From the NCBI GenBank assembly GCA_051201605.1, contig CP179201.1:2914001-2978000 (forward strand): a DNA stretch of 64,000 bases. Direction: 5' to 3'. Made by a program: the position numbers and the translations under genes. The DNA is from CABZJG01 sp902512685. Lineage in GTDB: Bacteria > Pseudomonadota > Alphaproteobacteria > Rhodobacterales > Rhodobacteraceae. The stretch's first letter is position 1; the number at the start of each line of letters is the position of its first letter. The notes under the pieces are model-generated. The model ran no database searches, was not told the origin of the DNA, and saw only the letters and a list, made by a program, of their open reading frames with translations. Positions 26,484 to 34,072 of this stretch are shown here, one piece after another.

Positions 26484-27653
26484 TTACGCTCCTTTTCCAC
26501 GGTTCATGACCAGAGAATCGACTGCGATGGTGATAATCAAAATAATCCCCGTAGCGACCATCTGATAGAAGGTGTTTACTCCGGCCAAGCTAAGGCAGTT
26601 GGCGATGCTTGCCATCATAAGTGAGCCGATTACAGTGCCCCATATCGAACCATATCCGCCAAACAGACTGGTTCCGCCTATGATCGCTGCGCTGATTGCG
26701 TTGAGAGCAAGCAATTGGCCGATGCCAGGAGGCCCCGCGTCCAGCAGAGATGCCTGAATGACACCCGCAAGCGCTGTGAAAGCCCCCATCAGTGCAAACA
26801 ATCCGATGGTCATCAGCGAAATACTGATACCTACGCGCCGAGCGGCCATCGGGTTGCCACCGAGGGCATAGATATACCGACCAAACGTTGTGTTGGTGCT
26901 GATCCAGTTTGCAGCCAAAACCAAGATCAGCAATATCACAACTGGAAACGGCAGGCCTCGATAAATGTAGAAAACCAGCGTGGCTCCAATCGTCGCACCT
27001 AAAATTACCAAAAGCTGCAACCAATCGAGCAGGCGTGATATCGGAAGCTTGGGCTGCCCCGAGAAGATTTGCCGAAATGCCTTGAAAGTGAAATAACCGC
27101 CGGCAAGAAGGATGAGAACCACCGAGTAGACTGGCGGCAGGTAGCTGTTGGAAATGAGATAGAAAGACTCATTTGCGCCAGCGTGTGTCTGACCTTCAGA
27201 CACAATAAACGCCATTCCCCTTATCCATGAGAACCCCGCAAGAGTCACTACAAAGGACGGAACCAAAAGAACTATTCTGATAGATCCATTGATCAAACCA
27301 AGCAAAATACCCGTCGCAAAGGCGACGATTACCGTGATGAAAGTCCCCACTTCGTAGACGACCTGCAGCTGAAAAATGACAACGATCACCAATGCCATTA
27401 CGGCACCCGCTGACAGATCGATTTCACGTGCAATGAGTAACCATGTCATACCGATTGCAAGAATGCATGTGACCGTCATTTGAACCGAAAGCGAAGTCAG
27501 ATTTCTCGGAGTAAGGACGAATCCGTCAGTCCAGACCAAGTCAAAAGCCAACCATATGAGAATTGTTGCGAATGCCAGTAATAACAGTCGGATTTTCCGT
27601 ATATCAGCTGCCAAAGTACTGTTTTTTACGTCGCGCGCGCGTGCATTCGCCAT
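26484..27653 (-). CDS. Ribose/xylose-type ABC transporter permease
   Basis: This inner-membrane protein of about 389 residues has around ten membrane segments and the family segments GMTWLLIAREIDLSAGAVMAL, GRYIYALGGNPMAARRVGI and ISAAIIGGTSLFGGYGSI. The start is uncertain: 27653 (MANARARD) and 27668 (MLGC) are both possible. Family starts without a long hydrophilic leader favour 27653. It works with the ATPase downstream and the Tat-exported binding protein upstream. A hairpin with a T run at 27716-27748 separates it from the binding-protein gene. Confidence 0.9.
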   Translation of the reverse strand: MANARARDVKNSTLAADIRKIRLLLLAFATILIWLAFDLVWTDGFVLTPRNLTSLSVQMTVTCILAIGMTWLLIAREIDLSAGAVMALVIVVIFQLQVVYEVGTFITVIVAFATGILLGLINGSIRIVLLVPSFVVTLAGFSWIRGMAFIVSEGQTHAGANESFYLISNSYLPPVYSVVLILLAGGYFTFKAFRQIFSGQPKLPISRLLDWLQLLVILGATIGATLVFYIYRGLPFPVVILLILVLAANWISTNTTFGRYIYALGGNPMAARRVGISISLMTIGLFALMGAFTALAGVIQASLLDAGPPGIGQLLALNAISAAIIGGTSLFGGYGSIWGTVIGSLMMASIANCLSLAGVNTFYQMVATGIILIITIAVDSLVMNRGKGA

Positions 27654-27711
27654 AGTACAACCTAGCATTTCTGTCCCGCCAACCGCTACAATCAGCTGAC
27701 AAGGCTTGTAG

Positions 27712-27748
27712 AAAAATGGTGACGGGCAGAGATTGTAACCGTCACCAT
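27712..27748 (-). terminator. Intercistronic attenuator hairpin after the binding-protein gene
   Basis: ATGGTGACGG (27716-27725) pairs perfectly with CCGTCACCAT (27739-27748); on the minus strand a TTTTTC run follows at once. It sits 13 bases after the binding-protein stop and before the permease, so it probably lets only part of the transcripts continue, giving an excess of binding protein. Confidence 0.82.
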
Positions 27749-27761
27749 AAATTTGCAAGTA

Positions 27762-28850
27762 CTAGAGGAACTTTTCGGCACCGGCAGGCAAGCTGTCTGC
27801 AGGAAGGCCTTTAAAGATCGTCTTGGCGTCCACATAGGCGGGGCTATACTGATCCAGGTATTCAACTAGATTATCGCGTGAGACGTGGAAGGCCTCAATT
27901 GGCGCGAGCGGAACGGTCACGTCGCCAGCGGTGTATTGCATTGGCGGATTGATAGCCTCACCCTTTGCCAGCTTGGCGCATAACTCGCCGGCTGTTCTAC
28001 CCATCACATCAAACCGAGTGAATGTAGAGAAGGTCATTTTCCCTTCGGCGATCAGGCGGCAAGCCACGGTCGTCGCATCCTGACCTGATACAAAGGCTTT
28101 TCCGGCGAGACCGGCTTGCTCCAGCGCAGCAATACAACCGCCTGCTGTGCCATCGTCGTTGCAAAGGAACCCACGAATGTCGTCGTTGTTTGCAGATAAT
28201 GCGTTTTCGGCCTGCTTTCGCGCACTTTCTGGATCCCAGCCGTCATGGAACTCGTGACTGACAACTTTAACCTTACCGGAATCGATTAGTGGCTGTAATA
28301 CATCATAATATCCAGCCGTCATTTCATCCGCGACGGCATCTCCTGCCTGGCCGGAGGCGATCACCCAGTTTCCTTCGAGCCCGACGGCTTCGTCTGCGCC
28401 TTTTGCGGCTGATGCGCCGACGCCGCGGTTGTCGCGCGAGACAAAGGCTGAAAGATCTGGACTTGGTATGGCGTTATTATAAGCAACAACAGGCACGCCT
28501 TCGCGGATCGCCTTGCGCACCATGTTTTTACCCGCTCCAGCATTCACCGCAATAATGGCAAGTGCATCGATGCCCTGTGCCAACAGGTTGTTAACATCAT
28601 TCAGCTGCTGGTTTGCGTCAAAATTGGCCTGAACTGCTACAGTCTCCAAACCGGCAGCGCTTACAGCTTCCTTGAAGTACGGAAGGTCAAGGTGTTTGAA
28701 GCGAGGGACAGAAAATGTGGACATGGCAAAACCAATTCGCCCTGTTTTCCCACTGGCTAAGGCCGGCATGCCCAGCGATGCAGCAGCAACCGCGCTGCCC
28801 CCGATTTTCAGAAAGTCGCGACGGCTAGCCGTCAGAAGCTTATCTTTCAT
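27762..28850 (-). CDS. Ribose-type periplasmic sugar-binding protein with Tat signal
   Basis: This 362-residue protein has a twin-arginine signal (SRRDFLKIGGSAVAAASLG) and the RbsB-type fold: GRIGFAMSTFSVPRFKHLD, NNLLAQGIDALAIIAVN, a GVPVVAYNNAIPS hinge and GCIAALEQAGLAGKAFVSGQ. Tat export suggests folding in the cytoplasm before transport. It is the first gene of the operon, preceded by a ribosome site (TAGGAGGAC) and by the shared 17-bp operator at 28890. Because the operon ends with hyuA-hyuB, the ligand may be a cyclic amide, a nucleoside-like compound or a sugar. Confidence 0.9.
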   Translation of the reverse strand: MKDKLLTASRRDFLKIGGSAVAAASLGMPALASGKTGRIGFAMSTFSVPRFKHLDLPYFKEAVSAAGLETVAVQANFDANQQLNDVNNLLAQGIDALAIIAVNAGAGKNMVRKAIREGVPVVAYNNAIPSPDLSAFVSRDNRGVGASAAKGADEAVGLEGNWVIASGQAGDAVADEMTAGYYDVLQPLIDSGKVKVVSHEFHDGWDPESARKQAENALSANNDDIRGFLCNDDGTAGGCIAALEQAGLAGKAFVSGQDATTVACRLIAEGKMTFSTFTRFDVMGRTAGELCAKLAKGEAINPPMQYTAGDVTVPLAPIEAFHVSRDNLVEYLDQYSPAYVDAKTIFKGLPADSLPAGAEKFL

Positions 28851-28889
28851 TTAGTCCTCCTATTGAATCATTTTTATGCAAATTCTAAC

Positions 28890-28906
28890 TTATAAGTTAT
28901 ATCTTA
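28890..28906 (-). promoter_or_regulatory. 17-bp operator-like repeat, site C
   Basis: This is an exact copy of TTATAAGTTATATCTTA, 40 bases upstream of the Tat-signal binding protein start and in the same orientation as sites A and B. Here it is extended to ACTTATAAGTTATATCTTAT, whose left half is a perfect ACTTATAAGT palindrome. Confidence 0.78.
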
Positions 28907-29122
28907 TTACTGACTGATTTAGGAGTCAACTGTTTATATTGTGTATGGCCTCCTTAAAACGGAAGCATTACAATTCCCCTGGTTCTCAAAGACTCACTAG
29001 CCTAAACATCCAGCCATCTTTGCTCTTTCCACTGGACTTCTCTTGCTCCGCAAGCCTGTGTGTATGTATGCCCGAATAGTTTCGGGCTCTGCTCAGTACG
29101 AGATGATTGTACGGAGTGGATA

Positions 29123-29518
29123 ATGAGACTTGATTTAGATGGTTTAGAGGCTGCCTCACGTGAGGCACTGATGTCTGAATGGCGGGAGGTTGTGGGCCGG
29201 CCGCCTCCAAAGCACTTAAGCAAGCCTCTGATGGTTCAGATTTTGAGCCACGCCTATCAGCTGGACGCTGTGGGCGGATATACAAAGCGTTTGGATAGTC
29301 GCCTCAAGAGCGCAGCGCGGCGCGATGTTGTTCGGCCGGCCTTTAAACCCGGCAGCCGCTTTGTGCGGGAGTATCATGGGGTCACCCATGTGGTTGAGGT
29401 CAGTGATGACGGGCGTTTTGTATGGAAGGATCAGAGCTTTAAGTCCCTCTCCCACACAGCGCGCGCTATAACCGGCTATAATGTCTCAGGCTTTCAGTTC
29501 TTTGGGGTCAGCGTATGA
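29123..29518 (+). CDS. DUF2924 domain protein, copy 2
   Basis: This 131-residue protein is the duplicate of the protein at 2848. Start, ribosome site and four-base overlap with the recombinase are the same. Differences are concentrated in one block (about residues 33-65: HLSKPLMVQ, YQLDAVGGYTKRLDSRL), while the last 60 residues are identical except for the extreme C-terminus (FGVSV instead of FGVRP). It is presumed to be an accessory factor of the neighbouring recombinase; no function is established. Confidence 0.88.
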   Translation: MRLDLDGLEAASREALMSEWREVVGRPPPKHLSKPLMVQILSHAYQLDAVGGYTKRLDSRLKSAARRDVVRPAFKPGSRFVREYHGVTHVVEVSDDGRFVWKDQSFKSLSHTARAITGYNVSGFQFFGVSV

Positions 29519-31122
29519 GCGTCCTTGGAAAGCCAGTTGTCCGCGCAGCTGTCTATACCCGCAAAAGCTCTGATGAAGGTCTTGATCAGGAGTTCAACTC
29601 TCTGGATGCACAATATGAAGCCTGCAGTGCCTATATTGCCTCACAGCGCCATGAAGGCTGGAAACTGATAAAAAAGCGTTTTGATGATGGGGGTATCTCA
29701 GGAGGCACATTGGAGCGCCCTGCTCTTAAAGCTTTGCTCACAGACGTAGAAAGCGGCCTGATAGATATGATTGTGGTCTATAAGATAGATAGGCTCACAC
29801 GGTCTTTGTCTGACTTTGCAAAGCTCATTGATTGTTTAGAGGCCAAGGGCTGTTCTTTTGTCTCTGTGACGCAATCCTTTAATACCTCCTCTTCTATGGG
29901 ACGGCTGACGCTTAATGTGCTTTTATCTTTTGCCCAGTTTGAGCGCGAAGTTACTGCAGAGCGCATTCGCGATAAGATCGCAGCCTCCAAGAAGAAAGGT
30001 ATGTGGATGGGCGGCATGGTGCCCTGGGGCTATAAAGTGCACTCAGATCCTAAAATACAGTCTTTAGAGATATGCGAAGAAAGATCCTCTGATATAGGAC
30101 GTGTTTATGATCTCTATGAGCAGCTTGGATGTCTGAGCAAAGTAAAGCGTGCCGTAGATAAGCTCTGGCCAGATCGGAACTGGAGCCGTGGGCGCATACA
30201 CAACATTCTGATCAATCCCATCTATATAGGTAAGATCAGACACAAACAGGATGTGTATGAAGGCCTTCAAGCAGCCATTATAGACCAAGGTCAATTTGAT
30301 CGGGTTCAGGACCAACTGCAAAAGAGGTCAGTCATCAAAAGGGGCAAGCATCCCTCTCGGGGGCCCTCTGCCTATCTGGTTGGCAAAGTCTATGATGAGA
30401 CAGGAGACAGATTAACACCGTCACGGTCCCAAAAGTCATCTGGGCGTGTTATCCGGTATTATTACTCCAACCGCCTTATATCAGGCGGCGCTGATCCCAC
30501 CGGGTGGCGCCTGCGGGCAGATATGTTGGAAGGATTGCTGAGTGAGATTGTTGGGCAAAGGCTTACCGAAGCACTTACCCAGTTCAGGCTGGCACCGCAG
30601 ATCAAGCCCCATGCGTTGGTTGAGGCCAAAAAGCGGTTAGCAAAACTCGATACAAAGGCCATACTAGATTTAATCAAGCAGGTTGATCTCTGTGAGACCG
30701 CCGTACAGATAGAACTGGATATCGATAAAGTAAGCTCTCTCATTCAAACAGAAATCAGCAAGCTGGATTTAGAGCTTTTACGTATTGAAGAGCCTGTCAC
30801 GCTTCGCAAGCGCACGAATGGGACCAAGCTCACCTGGGTTGGCTATAAAGGGGAACCCAATCACCCCCTTATAAGAGCTATTGTAACAGCTCAGGCGTGG
30901 GTGGAAGAGATCAAGGCAGGTCGGTCCATGTCTGATATTATGCAAGCCCATAATATTCCTGAGGGCATGATCTGGAAGCGCATACGCCTTGCCTTTTTAT
31001 CTCCTGAGGTTCTCAGAGCCATTGTAGACGGCAAGACCAATCGGGATCTCACAATCAAGATGCTCACCCGGCATGATCTGCCCCTAGAGTGGTCTGAGCA
31101 AGAGACCCTGTTTTTGAGCTGA
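29515..31122 (+). CDS. Large serine recombinase, copy 2
   Basis: This 535-residue serine recombinase is collinear with copy 1 (3240-4847). All catalytic motifs are kept: YTRKS with Ser18, DRLTRS, and QFEREVTAERIRDKI. Divergent blocks are residues 235-260 (IRHKQDVYEGLQAAIIDQ), within the DNA-binding region, and 345-405 in the C-terminal coiled part. This may mean the two enzymes differ in site preference. It is intact and coupled to the DUF2924 gene. Confidence 0.93.
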   Translation: MSVLGKPVVRAAVYTRKSSDEGLDQEFNSLDAQYEACSAYIASQRHEGWKLIKKRFDDGGISGGTLERPALKALLTDVESGLIDMIVVYKIDRLTRSLSDFAKLIDCLEAKGCSFVSVTQSFNTSSSMGRLTLNVLLSFAQFEREVTAERIRDKIAASKKKGMWMGGMVPWGYKVHSDPKIQSLEICEERSSDIGRVYDLYEQLGCLSKVKRAVDKLWPDRNWSRGRIHNILINPIYIGKIRHKQDVYEGLQAAIIDQGQFDRVQDQLQKRSVIKRGKHPSRGPSAYLVGKVYDETGDRLTPSRSQKSSGRVIRYYYSNRLISGGADPTGWRLRADMLEGLLSEIVGQRLTEALTQFRLAPQIKPHALVEAKKRLAKLDTKAILDLIKQVDLCETAVQIELDIDKVSSLIQTEISKLDLELLRIEEPVTLRKRTNGTKLTWVGYKGEPNHPLIRAIVTAQAWVEEIKAGRSMSDIMQAHNIPEGMIWKRIRLAFLSPEVLRAIVDGKTNRDLTIKMLTRHDLPLEWSEQETLFLS

Positions 31123-31281
31123 ATTCCCTGTTTCGGACAATTAAATTCCCTGTTATTTTTGAGGCCAGTTTTATAGAAACCCCAACAAACATTGGGTTTT
31201 CTCTTACATTTTAACGTTTCAAAACATCAAAAAAAGAAAAATTCCCTGTTAAATTCCCTGTTAATCCCAAAAAACAGGGAA
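31122..31281. repeat. Cluster of TTCCCTGTTA direct repeats with one inverted copy, copy 2
   Basis: Copies of ATTCCCTGTT(A) lie at about 31124, 31146, 31242 and 31254, with inverted AACAGGGAA at 31272-31280, the same layout as after recombinase copy 1. The units are conserved while the spacer between them has drifted, which suggests selection on the units. Confidence 0.75.
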
Positions 31282-31443
31282 AAACCCACCCTCGGCAGAT
31301 CACCAGCTGAGGTTTAGCGGTAATTATCTCTAATATGAGAGGTGATGTGGGGCATCAGTCGCAAAGCGCTGTTGTAAATCCCTGATCTTGCGCAGGAATA
31401 GCGCCAGGAATACCAAGAACAGGAATGATGAGGATGTGGTGGC

Positions 31444-32153
31444 GGTGCTGTCAGACAATTTCGAACTCGCATCAGATTGCTAGCGCAGCCTGAATCTATG
31501 CGCTCAATAGTTGGCGCCACTCAGTAAGAGCGGCGCTTCGATTGAGCTTGAAATTGTCTCGTGAGAAGAAACGGCAAGTGGGAATTCTCAGCCCGATTAT
31601 TTACCCAGCAACCCGTTTCCTGCCGATCCGCGTTGCCAACAACTTTCATTGTAGCGCCATAGGAACGTAGTTTGTCCGTCACAACTACTTCTGGCCCGCC
31701 GTAGCGCTTCATTGCTTTTCTAAGAAATTTCAATGCCGCTTTGCGGTCTCGGCGCTTGGTAACATAACTTTCAAGCACCTCACCTTCGTGATCAAAGGCT
31801 CGCCAGAGATAATGTGTCTTTCCATTTATCTTTACGAAGATCTCGTTCAAGTGCCATTGCCAGTTCGAAGAAGATCGCATCCGACTGACCCGGTTTCTTC
31901 GTATATTACCAGCAAACATCGGACCAAATCTCATCCACCAAAACCGAACTGTTTCGTGGCTGATCTCAATGCCTCGTTCGTGCAGAAGATCTTCCACGTT
32001 ACGGAGTGAGAGCGGAAAACGAACGTACCGCATCACAGCCAAGCGGATGATCTCAGGGTTCATTTTAAAGTACCTGAATGGGGAGCGCTTTGTCATACGG
32101 CGAGGCTACGAAACCGCACGCCCCGTCTCAAGTTAGTTTTGTCTAACAGTACC
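31444..32153 (-). mobile_element. IS6-family insertion sequence, defective
   Basis: This is a 710-bp element bounded by GGTGCTGTCAGACAA (31444-31458) and the inverse of GGTACTGTTAGACAA (32139-32153), matching at 13 of 15 positions. It holds one broken transposase gene. The flanking 8-mers differ (GTGGTGGC and TCTTGTCG), so no target duplication is visible. This is consistent with rearrangement at one end after insertion. Confidence 0.78.
31496..32096 (-). pseudogene. IS6-family transposase, internally deleted and frameshifted
   Basis: The start at 32096 gives MTKRSPFRYFKMNPEIIRLA, RYVRFPLSLRNVEDLLHERG, the DDE residues in WQWHLNEIFVKINGK and VVTDKLRSYGAT, and NNRAENSHLPF, all IS6 hallmarks. 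After NSHLPF the frame runs into an unrelated tail and stops at 31521. The shifted frame continues with NFKLNRSAALTEWRQLLSA to a stop at 31496, which is the true C-terminus. About 35-40 residues (the RRRERxMxxF region) are missing between the two. The protein should be inactive. Confidence 0.85.
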
Positions 32154-32163
32154 TCTTGTCGTT

Positions 32164-33474
32164 CTAGTTCATTAGGTTTGGCAGAAACAGCACGATTGAA
32201 GGGAACGCAATCAGCATACTAAGCGTAAGAAAATCCATTATCAGGAATGGCGTAACTCCGGCAAACACCTCTTCCAGACGTAACGGAACAGGCGAAGCCG
32301 ATCGTACTACATATACATTAAGACCCACCGGTGGAGTAATCAAAGAAATCTCAGCTAGTTTAATTGCGATAACGCCCAACCAAATAGGATCATAACCAAC
32401 GCTAGTCATTATCGGGAACATCACAGGCAAGGTCATTACCATAATAGCTATAGGATCGATGAGCATTCCCAGTATCAAATACAGTAACGCAAAACCGAGT
32501 AGATAGGCGATAGGCGATAGTTCAAGTGCTAGCATCCAGTCAGAAATATCTCCAACAAGCCCTGTGTAAGTAAGAAAACGCGCAAAAATAATCCCCCCGA
32601 TAACAATTATGAAGACTGTTGAAGTCGTTATCCCAGCATCTTTGAAGGTATCAATTAAAACTTTCGCATTCATCTTGCGCTTAGCTGCCACTATCAAAAA
32701 TGCGCCAAAAGCGCCGACTGCTCCAGCATAGGTTGGAACAAAAAAGCCCAAGTATATTCCACCAATCACGAGGATAAATAGAAAAGTGATACCCCAGACG
32801 CCCTTGAGCGATTCCCATTTTTCTCGCCGCGTAATGACGACGTCTGGTATGGGCGCTAAGTCTGGCCGCGCCTTAGCAACGAGATATATGCCGCCCATAT
32901 AAATCGCAGCTGACATCAGCCCAGGTATCAGCCCAGCCACCAAAAGACGTGCCACAGATTGCTCTGTTATAACTGCATAAATAATCATCAGAATCGAAGG
33001 CGGAATCAACGAGGCTAAGGTTCCAGACGCGGCAATGCACCCTGCTGACAGTCGTTTATCATACCCAAATTTAGTCATCTCCGGCATGGCCATTTTCGTA
33101 AAGACAGCGGCATTCACAATGGTGGAGCCGCAGGCGGCACCAAAGGCTGCGGACGCCAGAGTAGTGGCCATTGCCAGTCCACCGGCTATCTGACCCAACC
33201 AATTGTAGGCTGCTTTATATAAATCTTTCGTAAGCCCTGCTTGGGTTGCAAGCGATCCCATAAGAATAAAGAGAGGGATAACTGCCAGAGTAAACGAGTT
33301 TGTTGTTGAAAAAGGCACTGTGGCAAGCTGTGCTACGGCTGCCCGTTCACCAATCGTAATAAAAATACCTAGAAAACCACTTAGGCCTAATGCGACACCA
33401 ATGTGAACGCCGGTGGTAAGAAAAAAGACAAGAAGCCCTGCCACAATGACACCGGAGATGGCTGGATCAAACAT
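32164..33474 (-). CDS. TRAP transporter large permease (DctM type)
   Basis: This 436-residue membrane protein has about twelve segments and the DctM family blocks TVPFSTTNSFTLAVIPLFILMG, ASGTLASLIPPSILMIIYA, LILGMLIDPIAIMVMTLPV and ISLITPPVGLNVYVV. It carries out sodium-driven uptake of organic acids or amides with the small permease and binding protein upstream. The stop lies 11 bp inside the IS6 right end's neighbourhood, so the 3' side of this operon was trimmed or capped by the insertion sequence. It is six bases downstream of the DctQ gene. Confidence 0.93.
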   Translation of the reverse strand: MFDPAISGVIVAGLLVFFLTTGVHIGVALGLSGFLGIFITIGERAAVAQLATVPFSTTNSFTLAVIPLFILMGSLATQAGLTKDLYKAAYNWLGQIAGGLAMATTLASAAFGAACGSTIVNAAVFTKMAMPEMTKFGYDKRLSAGCIAASGTLASLIPPSILMIIYAVITEQSVARLLVAGLIPGLMSAAIYMGGIYLVAKARPDLAPIPDVVITRREKWESLKGVWGITFLFILVIGGIYLGFFVPTYAGAVGAFGAFLIVAAKRKMNAKVLIDTFKDAGITTSTVFIIVIGGIIFARFLTYTGLVGDISDWMLALELSPIAYLLGFALLYLILGMLIDPIAIMVMTLPVMFPIMTSVGYDPIWLGVIAIKLAEISLITPPVGLNVYVVRSASPVPLRLEEVFAGVTPFLIMDFLTLSMLIAFPSIVLFLPNLMN

Positions 33475-33480
33475 GGCGCT

Positions 33481-34017
33481 CTACTCAACTTTCTGCAACA
33501 CGCCTAGCGGGTCATTTTTAAGACCTTCACCAGTTTTGATGCGTATAAAATCCTGAAAAAGGTGCAACAGCAGTTGTAGGATAACGAGGGCGCACCCCGC
33601 TGCAAGCACAAAACGTGCGGGCCAGAGGGGAAAACGAATCAGGCCATCGGTAGCCTCACCGATTTGTAAAGAATATCGCGCTTCAGAAAATGCTTCACTC
33701 AAAATTAAGCCAAAGAAAGCTATGGCTGCTAGATCAGTAATGACATCCATTGTTGCGCGTATTCGTGGCGGCATCTGAAAGTAGAACAATTCAACACGAA
33801 TGTGAGCACGCCTGATCTGTGCATAAGCGAGGGCACCAAATACGATCAAAACCATTGTGCTTTCTGTAAGCTCTCGCGGGCCCGGTACAGGGATTAGTAA
33901 TATTTGGGTACCGACAATATCCGCAACGCCTAAGAACATCGACATCAACATGCCTAAGCCGCCAACGAGAAGTACAGCTAGTGCAAGACGTTCTAAAATG
34001 TGAGAGAGCAGTTTCAA
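33481..34017 (-). CDS. TRAP transporter small permease (DctQ type)
   Basis: This 178-residue protein has four membrane segments and the DctQ pattern (LGVADIVGTQILLIPVPGPREL, LAYAQIRRAHIRVELF). It links the binding protein to the large permease. It lies between dctP- and dctM-like genes with six bases to the latter, and a 10-bp-stem hairpin precedes it. Confidence 0.88.
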   Translation of the reverse strand: MKLLSHILERLALAVLLVGGLGMLMSMFLGVADIVGTQILLIPVPGPRELTESTMVLIVFGALAYAQIRRAHIRVELFYFQMPPRIRATMDVITDLAAIAFFGLILSEAFSEARYSLQIGEATDGLIRFPLWPARFVLAAGCALVILQLLLHLFQDFIRIKTGEGLKNDPLGVLQKVE

Positions 34018-34041
34018 TGGGCACCTTCAGGCAGTAAAAGT

Positions 34042-34066
34042 GAGGCGCGCGACATCCGCGCGCCTC
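34042..34066 (-). promoter_or_regulatory. Intercistronic hairpin after dctP-like gene
   Basis: GAGGCGCGCG (34042-34051) and CGCGCGCCTC (34057-34066) form a perfect 10-bp GC-rich stem with a five-base loop, directly after the binding-protein stop. ACTTTTAC follows on the minus strand, so partial termination or 3'-end protection is likely. Confidence 0.8.
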
Positions 34067-34072
34067 CACGGT

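Larger units (their letters stand above)
28990..31458 (+). repeat. Direct repeat, copy 2: DUF2924-serine recombinase cassette
   Basis: This is the second copy of the cassette at 2715-5182, in direct orientation. Both genes keep the same length and there are no gaps in the coding part. Left-edge similarity begins at AGACTCACTAGCC; to the left the two loci are unrelated (IS110 scrap in copy 1, the operator region of the sugar ABC operon here). The right edge in both copies runs into an IS6-type end. Confidence 0.92.
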
